53,354 bases of DNA from Flavobacterium sp. Leaf82 (GTDB lineage: Bacteria; Bacteroidota; Bacteroidia; Flavobacteriales; Flavobacteriaceae), in assembly GCF_001422725.1 (NCBI RefSeq), contig NZ_LMMA01000012.1, positions 127,325-180,678 of the forward strand, given 5' to 3'. Position 1 is the first letter of the stretch. Each line of letters starts with the position of its first letter. The notes beneath the pieces were generated by a model. That model saw only the letters and a program-made list of their open reading frames with translations. It ran no database searches and was not told where the DNA came from. The translations under genes were made by a program, and so were the position numbers. Of this stretch, positions 43,626 through 51,626 are shown one piece after another.

Positions 43626-43736
43626 GCAAAACATTCCAAGGAATAATTTATAGACGGTTTCCCGTTCTTTCACCATGACGTGGTACACGTTTATGTTACT
43701 TTAATAAGTATAGGATTTCTCCTTCGAAATGTTTGC
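43626..43736 (-). ncRNA. Predicted structured leader RNA (unassigned)
   Basis: On the minus strand, the 5' arm GCAAACATTTCGAAGGA (43736 leftward) pairs with TCCTTGGAATGTTTTGC (ending at 43626), about 16 bp with one bulged base on each side. Inside lie ACTT(ATTA)AAGT, ACGTG(TAC)CACGT and ACGG(GAAA)CCGT, the last capped by a GNRA tetraloop. TACCACG in the second hairpin is also complementary to CGTGGTA at 43609-43615, 25 bases before the ATG, so a pseudoknot or alternative fold is possible. It matches no riboswitch consensus I can recall. Confidence 0.5.
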
Positions 43737-43740
43737 AAGA

Positions 43741-43748
43741 CAAACTTA
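43741..43748 (-). promoter_or_regulatory. -7 element TAAGTTTG before the structured leader
   Basis: An exact TAnnTTTG match on the minus strand ends five bases before the 5' arm of the predicted RNA, so transcription would begin at or close to the first base of the closing helix. No -33 TTG is evident. Confidence 0.5.
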
Positions 43749-43849
43749 CAATTATAAACTCAGCTAAAAAGAAAAAACATGAGAAATTTCTTGTTTTTTT
43801 AAGATTTTTAGAAAATCTAAAATATTGGAAGTTTAGCTAAAGAAGACTA

Positions 43850-44032
43850 TTATTTCTTTTTTAGCCATTCACGCATTTCAGAAATCACATCTTCAGTTTT
43901 ATGAAAATATCCATTTTCAATCTCTATTCGACTATTTGCAATTGCTGTTTCTTGGTTATTAGAAATTTCATAAAGTTCTTTTCCGGAAGAATCAGAGAGA
44001 TTTTGAGAAGCATTTATAAAATTCAAATCCAT
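43850..44032 (-). CDS. Small antitoxin-like protein (ParD/Phd-type C-terminus), no toxin nearby
   Basis: 60 residues from the ATG at 44032; a TTG at 44053 is the alternative. The C-terminal half, AIANSRIEIENGYFHKTEDV followed by ISEMREWLKKK, has the pattern seen in small bacteroidetes antitoxins (SR.EI..G.....EEV...M.EWL). No RelE/ParE-like gene lies next to it: one neighbour is metG, the other the 91-residue unknown. It may be an orphan antitoxin or a remnant of a pair. Assignment is by pattern only. Confidence 0.55.
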   Translation of the reverse strand: MDLNFINASQNLSDSSGKELYEISNNQETAIANSRIEIENGYFHKTEDVISEMREWLKKK

Positions 44033-44088
44033 AATGTTACTTGATGTAATCAAAATTATAATTATTTATCGAATGTCATCTAAATAAA

Positions 44089-44126
44089 GAAAGTTATCTG
44101 CCAGATATTTTAGGCGGATAACTTTC
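44089..44126 (-). terminator. Terminator after metG
   Basis: GAAAGTTATCTGCC pairs with GGCGGATAACTTTC (one mismatch/wobble) around a 9-base loop. On the minus strand it is followed by TTTATTTAG. It separates metG from the small antitoxin-like gene. Confidence 0.75.
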
Positions 44127-44152
44127 TCTTATTTATTATTTTATTGAAATAA

Positions 44153-46210
44153 TTAGTTTATCGTTTCACCATTTGGAGCGTCAGTATCAGGATTTACGAA
44201 TACTAATTTTCCTTCGGCGTTTGTTGTCATTAAGATCATACCTTGGCTTTCAACTCCGCGTAAAGCTCTTGGCGCTAAATTTGCCAGAACTGTAACACGT
44301 TTACCAATGATTTCTTCTGGCGAAAAGCTTTCGGCAATTCCGGAAACAATCGTACGAACGTCAATTCCGGTATCGATTTTAAGAACCAGAAGTTTGTTTG
44401 CTTTTGGCATTTTTTCGGCTTCAATAATAGTTCCTACGCGTAAATCCATTTTAGCAAAATCCTCATATTGAATCAATTCTTTTTGAGGTTCCGGTTGTTT
44501 GCTTTCGGCAAGATTAGCGGTTTTTGTAGCTTCCAATTTATCTATTTGTTTTTGTATTTCTTCGTCTTCGATTTTTGCGAATAATAATTCAGCTTCACCA
44601 ATTTGGTGCCCTTCCGGAATCAATTCTGAATTTTCGGCAACATCATTCCAATTCAATTTACCTTCATTTTTCAGGATTCTTGACAATTTAGCCGCAGTAA
44701 ACGGCAAGAATGGTTCAGCCAAAATGCTCAACGCAGCAGCAATTTGCAATGCCACATACATTTGAGTTTTTACACGCTCCGGATTGTCTTTCATCACTTT
44801 CCAAGGCTCTTCGTCGGCAAGATATTTATTTCCTAAACGCGCCACATTCATCAATTCGCCAAGTGCTTCACGGAATCTGTAACGCTCAACCGAACTTGAA
44901 ATCACGGCTGGATACGCTTTTAATTCTGCTAAAGTATTCTCATCAACCTCAGATAATTCATTCGGAGTTGGGATAAATCCCTCGTAATATTTATTGGTTA
45001 AAACCACAACACGATTAATAAAATTCCCGAAAATCGCAACCAATTCGTTGTTGTTTCTCGCTTGGAAATCTTTCCATGTAAAATCATTATCCTTAGTTTC
45101 TGGAGCGTTTGAAGTCAATGCATAACGCAAAACATCTTGTTTCTCCGGAAATTCTTCTAAATATTCGTGCAACCAAACCGCCCAGTTTTTAGAAGTCGAA
45201 AGTTTGTTTCCTTCCAAATTCAAAAACTCATTTGCAGGAACATTGTCCGGCAAAATATAGCTTCCTTCGGCTTTAAGCATCGCTGGGAAAATAATACAGT
45301 GAAAAACAATATTGTCTTTACCAATAAAGTGAACCAGTTTCGTGTCTTCATCTTTCCAATATGGTTCCCAATCTTTTCCTTCGCGCAAAGCCCATTCTTT
45401 CGTAGATGAAATATACCCGATAGGCGCATCAAACCAAACATATAATTTTTTTCCTTCAGCACCTTCAACCGGAACATCAATTCCCCAATCAAGGTCACGC
45501 GTTACTGCACGAGGTTCAAGTCCGCCATCAACCCAGGATTTAACTTGTCCGTAAACATTAGGTTTCCAGTCGTTTTTATGTCCAACAAGAATCCATTCTG
45601 TCAAAAATTCAGTATAACGATCAAGAGGTAAAAACCAGTGTTTTGTAGCTTTCAAAACAGGAGTTTCTCCTGTAATTGTCGATTTCGGGTTGATCAAATC
45701 GGTAGCATTCAAAGTCGATCCGCAATTTTCGCATTGATCGCCATAAGCTCCGTCATTACCGCATCTTGGGCAAGTTCCCACCACAAAACGGTCTGCTAAA
45801 AACTGATTTGCTTTTGCATCATACAATTGCTCGGTAACTTCTTCAATAAAATCACCTTTATCATACAACGTTCTAAAGAATTCCTGAGCCGTATCATGAT
45901 GAATTTTAGCCGAAGTTCGAGAATAATTATCAAACGAAATCCCAAAATCAGCAAATGATTTTCTAATAATTCCGTCATATTTATCAATAACTTCTTGTGG
46001 TGTAATTCCTTCTTTTTTGGCTTTCATCGAAATCGCAACGCCATGTTCATCGCTTCCGCAAATAAACGCAACATCTTTTCCTTGCAAACGTAAATATCTC
46101 GAATAAATATCTGCAGGCACGTAAACCCCCGCCAAATGCCCAATATGAATAGGTCCGTTGGTGTAAGGCAAAGCCGCCGTAATAGTATATCTCTTTGGAT
46201 TTTGTATCAT
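44153..46210 (-). CDS. metG: Methionyl-tRNA synthetase with C-terminal tRNA-binding domain
   Basis: 685 residues. It is a class I synthetase with HIGH at residues 22-25 (PIHIGHLAG) and KLSTS at ~336-340 as the KMSKS loop. A zinc knuckle has [20 protein letters not shown]. The anticodon-binding helical domain follows (~400-545), then a charged linker (~550-580) and a Trbp111-type tRNA-binding domain ([14 protein letters not shown]..., ~585-685) that also makes the dimer. It charges tRNA-Met and initiator tRNA. The gene stands alone with a terminator after it and a repeat-rich gap before it. Confidence 0.97.
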   Translation of the reverse strand: MIQNPKRYTITAALPYTNGPIHIGHLAGVYVPADIYSRYLRLQGKDVAFICGSDEHGVAISMKAKKEGITPQEVIDKYDGIIRKSFADFGISFDNYSRTSAKIHHDTAQEFFRTLYDKGDFIEEVTEQLYDAKANQFLADRFVVGTCPRCGNDGAYGDQCENCGSTLNATDLINPKSTITGETPVLKATKHWFLPLDRYTEFLTEWILVGHKNDWKPNVYGQVKSWVDGGLEPRAVTRDLDWGIDVPVEGAEGKKLYVWFDAPIGYISSTKEWALREGKDWEPYWKDEDTKLVHFIGKDNIVFHCIIFPAMLKAEGSYILPDNVPANEFLNLEGNKLSTSKNWAVWLHEYLEEFPEKQDVLRYALTSNAPETKDNDFTWKDFQARNNNELVAIFGNFINRVVVLTNKYYEGFIPTPNELSEVDENTLAELKAYPAVISSSVERYRFREALGELMNVARLGNKYLADEEPWKVMKDNPERVKTQMYVALQIAAALSILAEPFLPFTAAKLSRILKNEGKLNWNDVAENSELIPEGHQIGEAELLFAKIEDEEIQKQIDKLEATKTANLAESKQPEPQKELIQYEDFAKMDLRVGTIIEAEKMPKANKLLVLKIDTGIDVRTIVSGIAESFSPEEIIGKRVTVLANLAPRALRGVESQGMILMTTNAEGKLVFVNPDTDAPNGETIN

Positions 46211-46318
46211 AACTCAATTTTATTGAGTGCAAAAATAAGCAATAGAATTGAGATTTTGTTATTGCACGGAGATTCGCAAAGAAAAAGCACCGAGTTTTTA
46301 TTTTAAAGAATGTGAATT

Positions 46319-46657
46319 AATCTCGCAAAGGCGCAGAGTCGCAAAGTTTTTTCTCATTGTTTGTCATTGCGAGGAACGAAGCAACAACACTAGAAACTCG
46401 ACAAAGCTTTGATTTTTCGTAGTGGTTTTTTTAGGAGCTAATCCCGCTATCCGTTCCAATCTTTTACTTTTTAAAGAAAAAAGTAAAAGGATTTCCACTT
46501 CTATCGGGGCTAAAAAATACGCGGTTTGTCAGGCTGAGCGAAGTCGAAGCCACATATGCTAAATCACTTTGCGGGACTTCGACTTCGCTCAGTCTGACAA
46601 GTTTGTGTATAATAATCACAGTACAAAAACTTTGCGTCTCTGCGACTTTGCGAGATT
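46319..46657. repeat. Nested composite inverted repeat (CGCAAAG outer arms, GAGCGAAGTCGAAG inner pair)
   Basis: The outer arms are AATCTCGCAAAGGCGCAGAG (plus TCGCAAAGTTTTT, 46319-46351) and its inverse at 46625-46657, matching at 31 of 33 bases. Inside are TCATTGCGAGGAACGAAGCA (~46362), a ~90-base block with GAGCTAATCCCGCTATCCG and TTCTATCGGGGCTAAA (46433-46515), and a GAGCGAAGTCGAAG inverted pair (46527-46599). The 46211-46758 gap is therefore mostly repeats with no gene. A further worn arm (CACGGAGATTCGCAAAGAAA) lies at 46265-46284. Confidence 0.8.
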
Positions 46658-46758
46658 ATTTCAATCCATAAAATAGAACCAGTTTAAACTAGCCCTTCAC
46701 CTAAAATCTTCAAAAAATATTTCGCAATCTTTGCCCTGAAAAAAAACAAAAACAAGTT

Positions 46759-46986
46759 ATGAGCAAGACAAAATTAATCATCAATAAAAACGGATCTATC
46801 AAAATCGAAGGCGATTTTGAAATCATGGATTCAGAAGGAACAGTTTACGGATTACAAGGAAGAGCAGCATTAGGACTTTGTCGTTGCGGATTATCTGCAA
46901 ACAAACCTTTTTGCGATGGAGGACACCGTAATAACTTCGAACATGATTCTATCGCATTCGATTTGCCACCAATGAAAACAAACTAA
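46759..46986 (+). CDS. CDGSH-type iron-sulphur domain protein
   Basis: 75 residues. The motif LCRCGLSANKPFCDGGHRN fits C-x-C-x2-(S/T)-x3-P-x-C-D-G-(S/A/T)-x-H (here Gly in place of Ser), giving the three-Cys, one-His ligand set of a [2Fe-2S] cluster as in mitoNEET. The short N-terminal part forms the small beta region. It is probably a cytoplasmic redox or cluster-transfer protein. AATCTTTG ~30 bases upstream is one base off the -7 consensus. A clear terminator follows. Confidence 0.88.
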   Translation: MSKTKLIINKNGSIKIEGDFEIMDSEGTVYGLQGRAALGLCRCGLSANKPFCDGGHRNNFEHDSIAFDLPPMKTN

Positions 46987-47013
46987 GAAATCTTAATTTT
47001 CTGGTTACAATAT

Positions 47014-47040
47014 AAAAGCTGCATTATGCAGCTTTTTTTT
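47014..47040 (+). terminator. Terminator after the CDGSH gene
   Basis: AAAAGCTGCAT pairs with ATGCAGCTTTT around one base, followed by T8. A nearly identical stem ends the next gene (48268-48297). Confidence 0.9.
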
Positions 47041-47130
47041 GGTTTGATTTTTTAGAATAATTTCAGATTATGATAAGTTATTTCCTTAAAAAAGTATATT
47101 ATATTTACGAAAATTTTAAAAAACCAGAGA

Positions 47131-48261
47131 ATGAAAAAAATAACGTTACTACTATTATTTTTAAGCTTATTGTCGGCAAAAGCACAAACACAAAAAGTTA
47201 TTTCCGGCCAGTGGATGGCTTTTCGTCAAACAATAGACATTCAGACTCCGGTAAAGAAAAAATTTAAAGTAATTGCTTCAGCAAAAGTAGAATCTAATGA
47301 CCCAAAAGCCTGGGCAGGAGTTTTTGCACGCGTATTTAATAAAGATGAGGAAGCAGGTTTTGCTGATAATATGTACGACAGACCAATAAAGTCTAAAGAA
47401 TGGCAATCTTATACTGTCGAAGGAACGATTGATGAAAATAGTAAAACGTTAGTTTTTGGAGGAGTTTGTGAGCTAAACGGAAAGTTTTATTTTGATAAAT
47501 TTCAATTATTTATCGAAAATTCAAAAGGTGTTTTTGAGCCTGTAACCATTTTAAATTCAAGTTTTGAAACGCTTGCAACCAACACAGATATTCCAAAATG
47601 GAATTTGGGCAATGCGAAACAAAAAAATGTTAAGGTTAAGGAGTTTAAGATTTCTTCGGATAAATCAAGCGTCGATGGCAAATATTCATTATTATTGGAA
47701 GGAAGTGGAATACTAGTAAAAGAAACCGGAAAAATAGGAAACGTTGAAGGCGCTTCACCAAAAATTGCCGACATGATTTCGATGCTCGAAGACCTTAAAG
47801 ATCGTGTTGAGGAAACGGTTAAAAATATGGATCAGTATGAAATTGATTATTTGCATGATCAGGAAGCAAATAGAATTGGTTCACTTGTAATGCATTTGGC
47901 TGCAGCCGAAAAATACTATCAGGTTCTTACTTTTGAAAATAGAGAATTTAACGAAGAAGAAAAGAAAAAATGGCAGACGGCTTTGAATCTCGATCAAGGC
48001 GCGCGCAATGAATTTAAAGGACACGATATTCAATATTATCTTGATATTTATAATGAAGTAAGAGCTAAAACGATATCAGAATTAAAGAAAAGAGATGATG
48101 CATGGTTTGTTCAAATTCAAACGAAATATGATATGAGCAATCAATATTGCTGGTTTCATGTTATGGAACATCAATCTAGTCATTTAGGACAAATTTTGTT
48201 TTTAAAGAAACGTATTCCGCCAGAACAAATGAAAACATTACCACAGGAAATAAAGAAATAA
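47131..48261 (+). CDS. Secreted two-domain protein: beta-rich N-terminus fused to a DinB-like domain
   Basis: 376 residues with a signal peptide (MKKITLLLLFLSLLSAKAQ). Residues ~20-190 are beta-rich and look like a jelly-roll ligand-binding domain (WAGVFARVFNKDEEAGFADN; LVFGGVCELNGKFYFDKFQL). Residues ~210-376 form a DinB/YfiT-like four-helix domain. Candidate metal ligands are His in SLVMHLAAAEKYY and HVMEHQSSHLGQ, placed as in metal-dependent DinB-superfamily enzymes. Most DinB proteins are cytoplasmic, so a secreted fusion is unusual. The substrate is unknown. It has its own terminator and follows a TATATTTA near-consensus element. Confidence 0.8.
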   Translation: MKKITLLLLFLSLLSAKAQTQKVISGQWMAFRQTIDIQTPVKKKFKVIASAKVESNDPKAWAGVFARVFNKDEEAGFADNMYDRPIKSKEWQSYTVEGTIDENSKTLVFGGVCELNGKFYFDKFQLFIENSKGVFEPVTILNSSFETLATNTDIPKWNLGNAKQKNVKVKEFKISSDKSSVDGKYSLLLEGSGILVKETGKIGNVEGASPKIADMISMLEDLKDRVEETVKNMDQYEIDYLHDQEANRIGSLVMHLAAAEKYYQVLTFENREFNEEEKKKWQTALNLDQGARNEFKGHDIQYYLDIYNEVRAKTISELKKRDDAWFVQIQTKYDMSNQYCWFHVMEHQSSHLGQILFLKKRIPPEQMKTLPQEIKK

Positions 48262-48267
48262 AGAATA

Positions 48268-48297
48268 TAAAAAAAGCTGCATCATGCAGCTTTTTTT
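48268..48297 (+). terminator. Terminator after the DinB-like fusion gene
   Basis: AAAAAAGCTGCAT pairs with ATGCAGCTTTTTT around one base. It is a near copy of the terminator at 47014. Confidence 0.9.
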
Positions 48298-48334
48298 ATT
48301 TGATATAGTAATCAAAAATTGAATATCTGTAGTT

Positions 48335-48488
48335 TGTGCCTTTAGGTACTAAATATTGGTAGAAATTAATTCGCGATATGTTGGCGTGCCGTAGGTACGC
48401 AACAAAATGATAACTATTGCGTACCTACGGCACGCTAAATTTATTCCTATTCCTGTTTTTCTACCAATATTTAGTACCTAGAGGCACA
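48335..48488. repeat. 155-bp hairpin-ended inverted element, copy 2
   Basis: The ends are TGTGCCTTTAGGTACTAAAT (plus ATTGGTAGAAA) and its inverse TTTCTACCAATATTTAGTAC (plus CTAGAGGCACA). The inner inverted pair is GGCGTGCCGTAGGTACGC and GCGTACCTACGGCACGC. The same layout and length occur at 43076-43230. Confidence 0.87.
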
Positions 48489-48507
48489 TTTCAACTCTTC
48501 ATAGACA

Positions 48508-49410
48508 TTATATATAAAGTTCTCCTTTCATGGTTATAACGGCAGAACCGCCAACCAAAATATCATTTTCTCTGGACATAACTTCGATCAACGAAGGCTG
48601 ATTTAGTTTTACGCCTTGCAGAATTTTATATTCGGTATTGGGTTTTGTGTATTTACTTTGTGTTAAAAAGCCAATTAAAGGTCCGGCGGCTGTTCCGGTT
48701 GCGGCATCTTCATTAATACCAATTAACGGATTAAAGAATCTGGCTTCGACTATATTTTCATGTTTAGCATCAAAAATAGTGTAGCAATAATAGCCTTCGA
48801 ATCCATATTCCTTAGAGATTTCGATCAGGCGTTTGTAGTCAGGAATACAATCATGCAAAAAGCGTCTGTTTTTTACAGGAACCATAAGATGCGCAACTTC
48901 CGTTTGAACAATCGTAGGCAAAAGTTCACCAACTGTTAAATCATCAATTGCTAAACCAAGTGCTTTTGCTATTAACGAAGCCGGAATTTCCTGCAATGCC
49001 AAAGCCGGTTTTTGATGCATTTGAACCACAGGATATTCTGTAACCGGATCAAAACTTGTTGTTAATGGTATTGGATTATCTTTCATGATTACAAAACGAT
49101 CGGTTTCGTTTTGGTCGTGAAATATGGAGATTTTTTTGAATAATGCCGCACAAACGGCACCTAATAAGTTGTGTCCGGCGCCATCGACCTCAAAACCTGT
49201 TGGTGTAAAAGAACGAACATGAAGCGCTTTTTGTTCTGCCGAATAATAAACAAATGAAGTCTCAGAATAACCAAATTCCTTGGCGATATTATGATAGACT
49301 CCCAAATCCAGATTGCCATTAGTAAAAACGACAGACAACGGATTTCCTTTGTAACTTTTATTAGAGAATACATCTAAAACGTAGTATTCTAATGCGATTC
49401 TATCTTCCAT
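48508..49410 (-). CDS. PhzF-family isomerase/epimerase-like protein
   Basis: 300 residues of the PhzF (diaminopimelate-epimerase fold) family. YYVLDVFSNKSYKGNPLSVVF is the N-terminal signature with the Gly-Asn-Pro turn. GYSETSFVYY carries the conserved Glu, and NEDAATGTAAGPLIGFL is the second-half signature. Outside phenazine producers, PhzF homologues have unknown small-molecule isomerase roles, and no phenazine genes are present here. Its own small leftward unit is bounded by the 155-bp repeat downstream. Confidence 0.9.
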   Translation of the reverse strand: MEDRIALEYYVLDVFSNKSYKGNPLSVVFTNGNLDLGVYHNIAKEFGYSETSFVYYSAEQKALHVRSFTPTGFEVDGAGHNLLGAVCAALFKKISIFHDQNETDRFVIMKDNPIPLTTSFDPVTEYPVVQMHQKPALALQEIPASLIAKALGLAIDDLTVGELLPTIVQTEVAHLMVPVKNRRFLHDCIPDYKRLIEISKEYGFEGYYCYTIFDAKHENIVEARFFNPLIGINEDAATGTAAGPLIGFLTQSKYTKPNTEYKILQGVKLNQPSLIEVMSRENDILVGGSAVITMKGELYI

Positions 49411-49496
49411 TATTATTCTTAATTAGATGAAATTTTTTTAATAGAATAAAGTTACTGTTTGTTCTGTTATCTAAGTTATAATCAATCGTTTTTCTT

Positions 49497-50054
49497 TTAC
49501 AACATTCGTTTTTGTTCTGCGCTGATGTTTATTGTTTTTTCGAGTCTCGATATTCTTGTTTTTTCTTGTTTTGCCGTCATAATCCAGTGAATCATAACTT
49601 TTTTGTACGATGGCGCTTGCGAATTAAAGTATTCCCAAGCTACTTTATTAGCTTTAAATTGTTGTTCGAAAGCCGGATCAAGAACAGATGGTTCTTTTTC
49701 GTGTGAATAAATTCCGGATCTTTCCTCAGATCTTAATTCAAATGCTTTCTGACCTTCGGGTTTCATAAGTCCGGCTTTTGTGAGATCTTCGATTTTCTTG
49801 ATGTTGATCGCGCTCCAAATACTGGATTTCTTTCTGGGTGTAAACCTGATCGAATAACTTTCGTCGTCTATAGATCTTCGAACGCCATCTATCCAGCCAA
49901 AACAAAGCGCCTGATCTACAGATTGTGACCACGACATTGATGGTTTTTTGCTGTTCACTTTATAGAAACCTACCAAAAGTTCGGTTTCTGTTTTGTGATG
50001 CTTTTCTAACCATTCTCTGAATTGTTCTTGGGTAGGGAAGAAGGTTGGGTTCAT
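49497..50054 (-). CDS. YdeI/OmpD-associated family protein
   Basis: 185 residues. FREWLEKHHKTETELLVGFYKVNSKKPSMSWSQ..., VDQALCFGWIDGVRRSID and YSIRFTPRKKSSIWSAIN are the conserved blocks of the YdeI family. The C-terminal half (KMI..WIMTAKQEKTRISRLEKTI) matches the bacteriocin-protection-like tail. Family members have been linked to stress or antimicrobial-peptide tolerance, but no activity is established. It lies 11 bases past the end of the membrane-anchored unknown gene and may be co-transcribed with it. Confidence 0.88.
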   Translation of the reverse strand: MNPTFFPTQEQFREWLEKHHKTETELLVGFYKVNSKKPSMSWSQSVDQALCFGWIDGVRRSIDDESYSIRFTPRKKSSIWSAINIKKIEDLTKAGLMKPEGQKAFELRSEERSGIYSHEKEPSVLDPAFEQQFKANKVAWEYFNSQAPSYKKVMIHWIMTAKQEKTRISRLEKTINISAEQKRML

Positions 50055-50065
50055 TTAGTTAATTT

Positions 50066-50554
50066 TTATAATTTATTTGCTAATAGACCAAATAAAAAAG
50101 CAAAGATTATCAATACAATTAGATAGGATAGAGCGTCTCTTTTTCTCTTAGTTTCTACATAATATTTAAATGAAAACGGAATATTATATTTATTCGAAAT
50201 AATTTTTAATATTTCATTTGCGAATTCATATGATTTTGTTTGGCTACTTAATTTTGTTTCTTCGATCACGCAAAATCTGAAAAATTCTGTTGCTTCAAAC
50301 TCTCCCTTTTTTAAATAATAAATTACCGCTTCCTGACTTAAGTTTGATGATCTATGAGAGATATCTTCAATTTCGAATTGAAATTCTTTGATTTCTTGTG
50401 GGATAAGAATTGTTTCATTAGAATTTATTTGATAGATTATTTTTTCAGTTAAAGCTATTTTCCAATCTATTTTTTTGTTGGCTAAGTATAAATATTCACA
50501 TTCTATCTTTTCTTCTGTGATTTCAATTTTGCAATTATTATATGATAACCTCAT
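50066..50554 (-). CDS. Protein of unknown function with C-terminal membrane anchor
   Basis: 162 residues. The first ~135 are soluble and beta-rich (RLSYNNCKIEITEEKIECEYLYLANKKIDWKIALTEK... style), followed by a basic patch (VETKRKRDA) and one C-terminal membrane helix (LSYLIVLIIFAFLFGLLANKL). It has tail-anchored or inner-membrane topology with the bulk in the cytoplasm. No family is recognised. It is divergent from a small basic gene (50681) and upstream of the YdeI-like gene. Confidence 0.65.
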   Translation of the reverse strand: MRLSYNNCKIEITEEKIECEYLYLANKKIDWKIALTEKIIYQINSNETILIPQEIKEFQFEIEDISHRSSNLSQEAVIYYLKKGEFEATEFFRFCVIEETKLSSQTKSYEFANEILKIISNKYNIPFSFKYYVETKRKRDALSYLIVLIIFAFLFGLLANKL

Positions 50555-50646
50555 TTGTTCTTAGTGTTGGTATAATAATATCTCTAAGCTTTTCAGAATC
50601 CATTTTGCTTTTTAGTTATAATAAGAATTGTTCTCACTATTAGTTT

Positions 50647-50654
50647 TATCTTTG
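50647..50654 (+). promoter_or_regulatory. -7 element TATCTTTG for the small basic protein gene
   Basis: This exact TAnnTTTG match has a TTG -33 box 16 bases upstream (50628-50630), the most complete promoter in the window. The ATG follows 26 bases later. Confidence 0.65.
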
Positions 50655-50680
50655 TAAACGTAATTAAAGAAAATTATATT

Positions 50681-50851
50681 ATGGCAAAAGGACCTGAAAA
50701 AAATACCAAAAACAAGGCTTTGCATACCAAATTGCTAAATAAGAAAAAGGCTAAACTTCAGGAAGAAAAGAGAGAACGTGCATTACGTTTAAAAGCTTTA
50801 GTAGCAAAAATGAACGAGAAAAAGAATAGTGACGAATCTGATATTAAATAA
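50681..50851 (+). CDS. Small basic protein of unknown function (56 residues)
   Basis: MAKGPEKNTKNKALHTKLLN and the following lysine/glutamate-rich helix (KKAKLQEEKRERALRLKALV) give a highly charged, basic, probably coiled-coil or disordered protein. A full promoter (TTG, TATCTTTG) stands before it and AAAGAAAATTATATT leads to the ATG, which supports a real gene despite its size. Its stop is 9 bases from that of the convergent 50861 gene. A ribosome- or nucleic-acid-associated role is only a guess from its charge. Confidence 0.65.
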   Translation: MAKGPEKNTKNKALHTKLLNKKKAKLQEEKRERALRLKALVAKMNEKKNSDESDIK

Positions 50852-50860
50852 CATTGTATT

Positions 50861-51319
50861 CTATTCATCAAGTTCTTTCTGGCAAATGTCTATTTCTCGC
50901 TGAATCTCTTTTTCTAGTTTAGAGAGTTCATTCTCTACCCAAAACTGACTTTGAACTGTTGAATATAATTCGTTTTCATTAAGTTTAAATCTCATTGCTC
51001 CTTTTATAACAGAGATCATTTCGTTGATTTCAGAAGTTCCGTTTGCAAAATTTGGACTTATTAAATATTTTAAAAGCTCTTTTTCGTATTGTGGTTTATA
51101 ATATAGAATATGACTAATAATTGGGAAATAGAAGTAAAAATAACTATTGGTATTCGACTGATATTGTATTTTATCGACTTGAGAAACCAGAATATCAGAT
51201 TCTGAATTTGTAGTTTCCTGATTTAATTTTTTCAGTAATTCGAAAGCAGTTTTTGCGCTCGGGATTATGTTTCCCATTGTTTTTAAAGCCGAAAATGTTT
51301 TGTCAAAATCTGAGTTCAT
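50861..51319 (-). CDS. Protein of unknown function, mostly helical
   Basis: 152 residues without signal peptide or membrane segment. Helical stretches (NSDFDKTFSALKTMGNIIPS; NELSKLEKEIQREIDICQKE) flank a middle with aromatic residues (YFYFYFPIISHILYYKPQYE). No family is recognised. It is downstream of the candidate immunity gene on the same strand, after a 307-base gap, and convergent with the small basic gene. It could belong to the accessory region at the right end. Confidence 0.6.
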   Translation of the reverse strand: MNSDFDKTFSALKTMGNIIPSAKTAFELLKKLNQETTNSESDILVSQVDKIQYQSNTNSYFYFYFPIISHILYYKPQYEKELLKYLISPNFANGTSEINEMISVIKGAMRFKLNENELYSTVQSQFWVENELSKLEKEIQREIDICQKELDE

Positions 51320-51626
51320 TATGGTTTTAAATTTTTTTAAACTTCGAAATTAAAGTAAGATACAAAAGCATAATCTTTAATTTTGTCAAAGATACTTCTA
51401 CATTTAAATATTTTTAAACAATATTATATCATATTTTAAATTTTGATAGAACAAATTATTCACAATTAAGAATATCAAAAACGGTGTAATTAGCTCTTTA
51501 TGAAAAAAATACTTGCTAAATGCGTTCCTAAAATCTCAAAAAAAGGTGTGTATTTAAGCTTGTCTATTTTGCTTAGAGCTTCCTATTCTTCTTTAATAAA
51601 TTATTATATTTTTTAAGTTATCGAGT
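51320..51626. other. AT-rich gap with no convincing gene
   Basis: About 307 bases, very AT-rich. A 38-codon plus-strand frame starting ATGAAAAAAATACTTGC at 51500 exists, but it has no supporting promoter element or family and may be chance or a remnant. No hairpin or repeat stands out. Confidence 0.5.

Noticed and set aside
43626..43736. Matching the structured leader to a known class (TPP, cobalamin, SAM, c-di-GMP, RNase P, SRP, tmRNA)
   Set aside because: None of the core consensus sequences I know for those RNAs is present, so it is left unassigned.
48508..49410. Phenazine biosynthesis from the PhzF match
   Set aside because: No other phz genes are near; PhzF homologues are widespread in non-producers.
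51500..51616. 38-codon plus-strand frame MKKILAKCVPKISKKGV...
   Set aside because: No promoter element or family, very AT-rich region; likely chance or a worn remnant.
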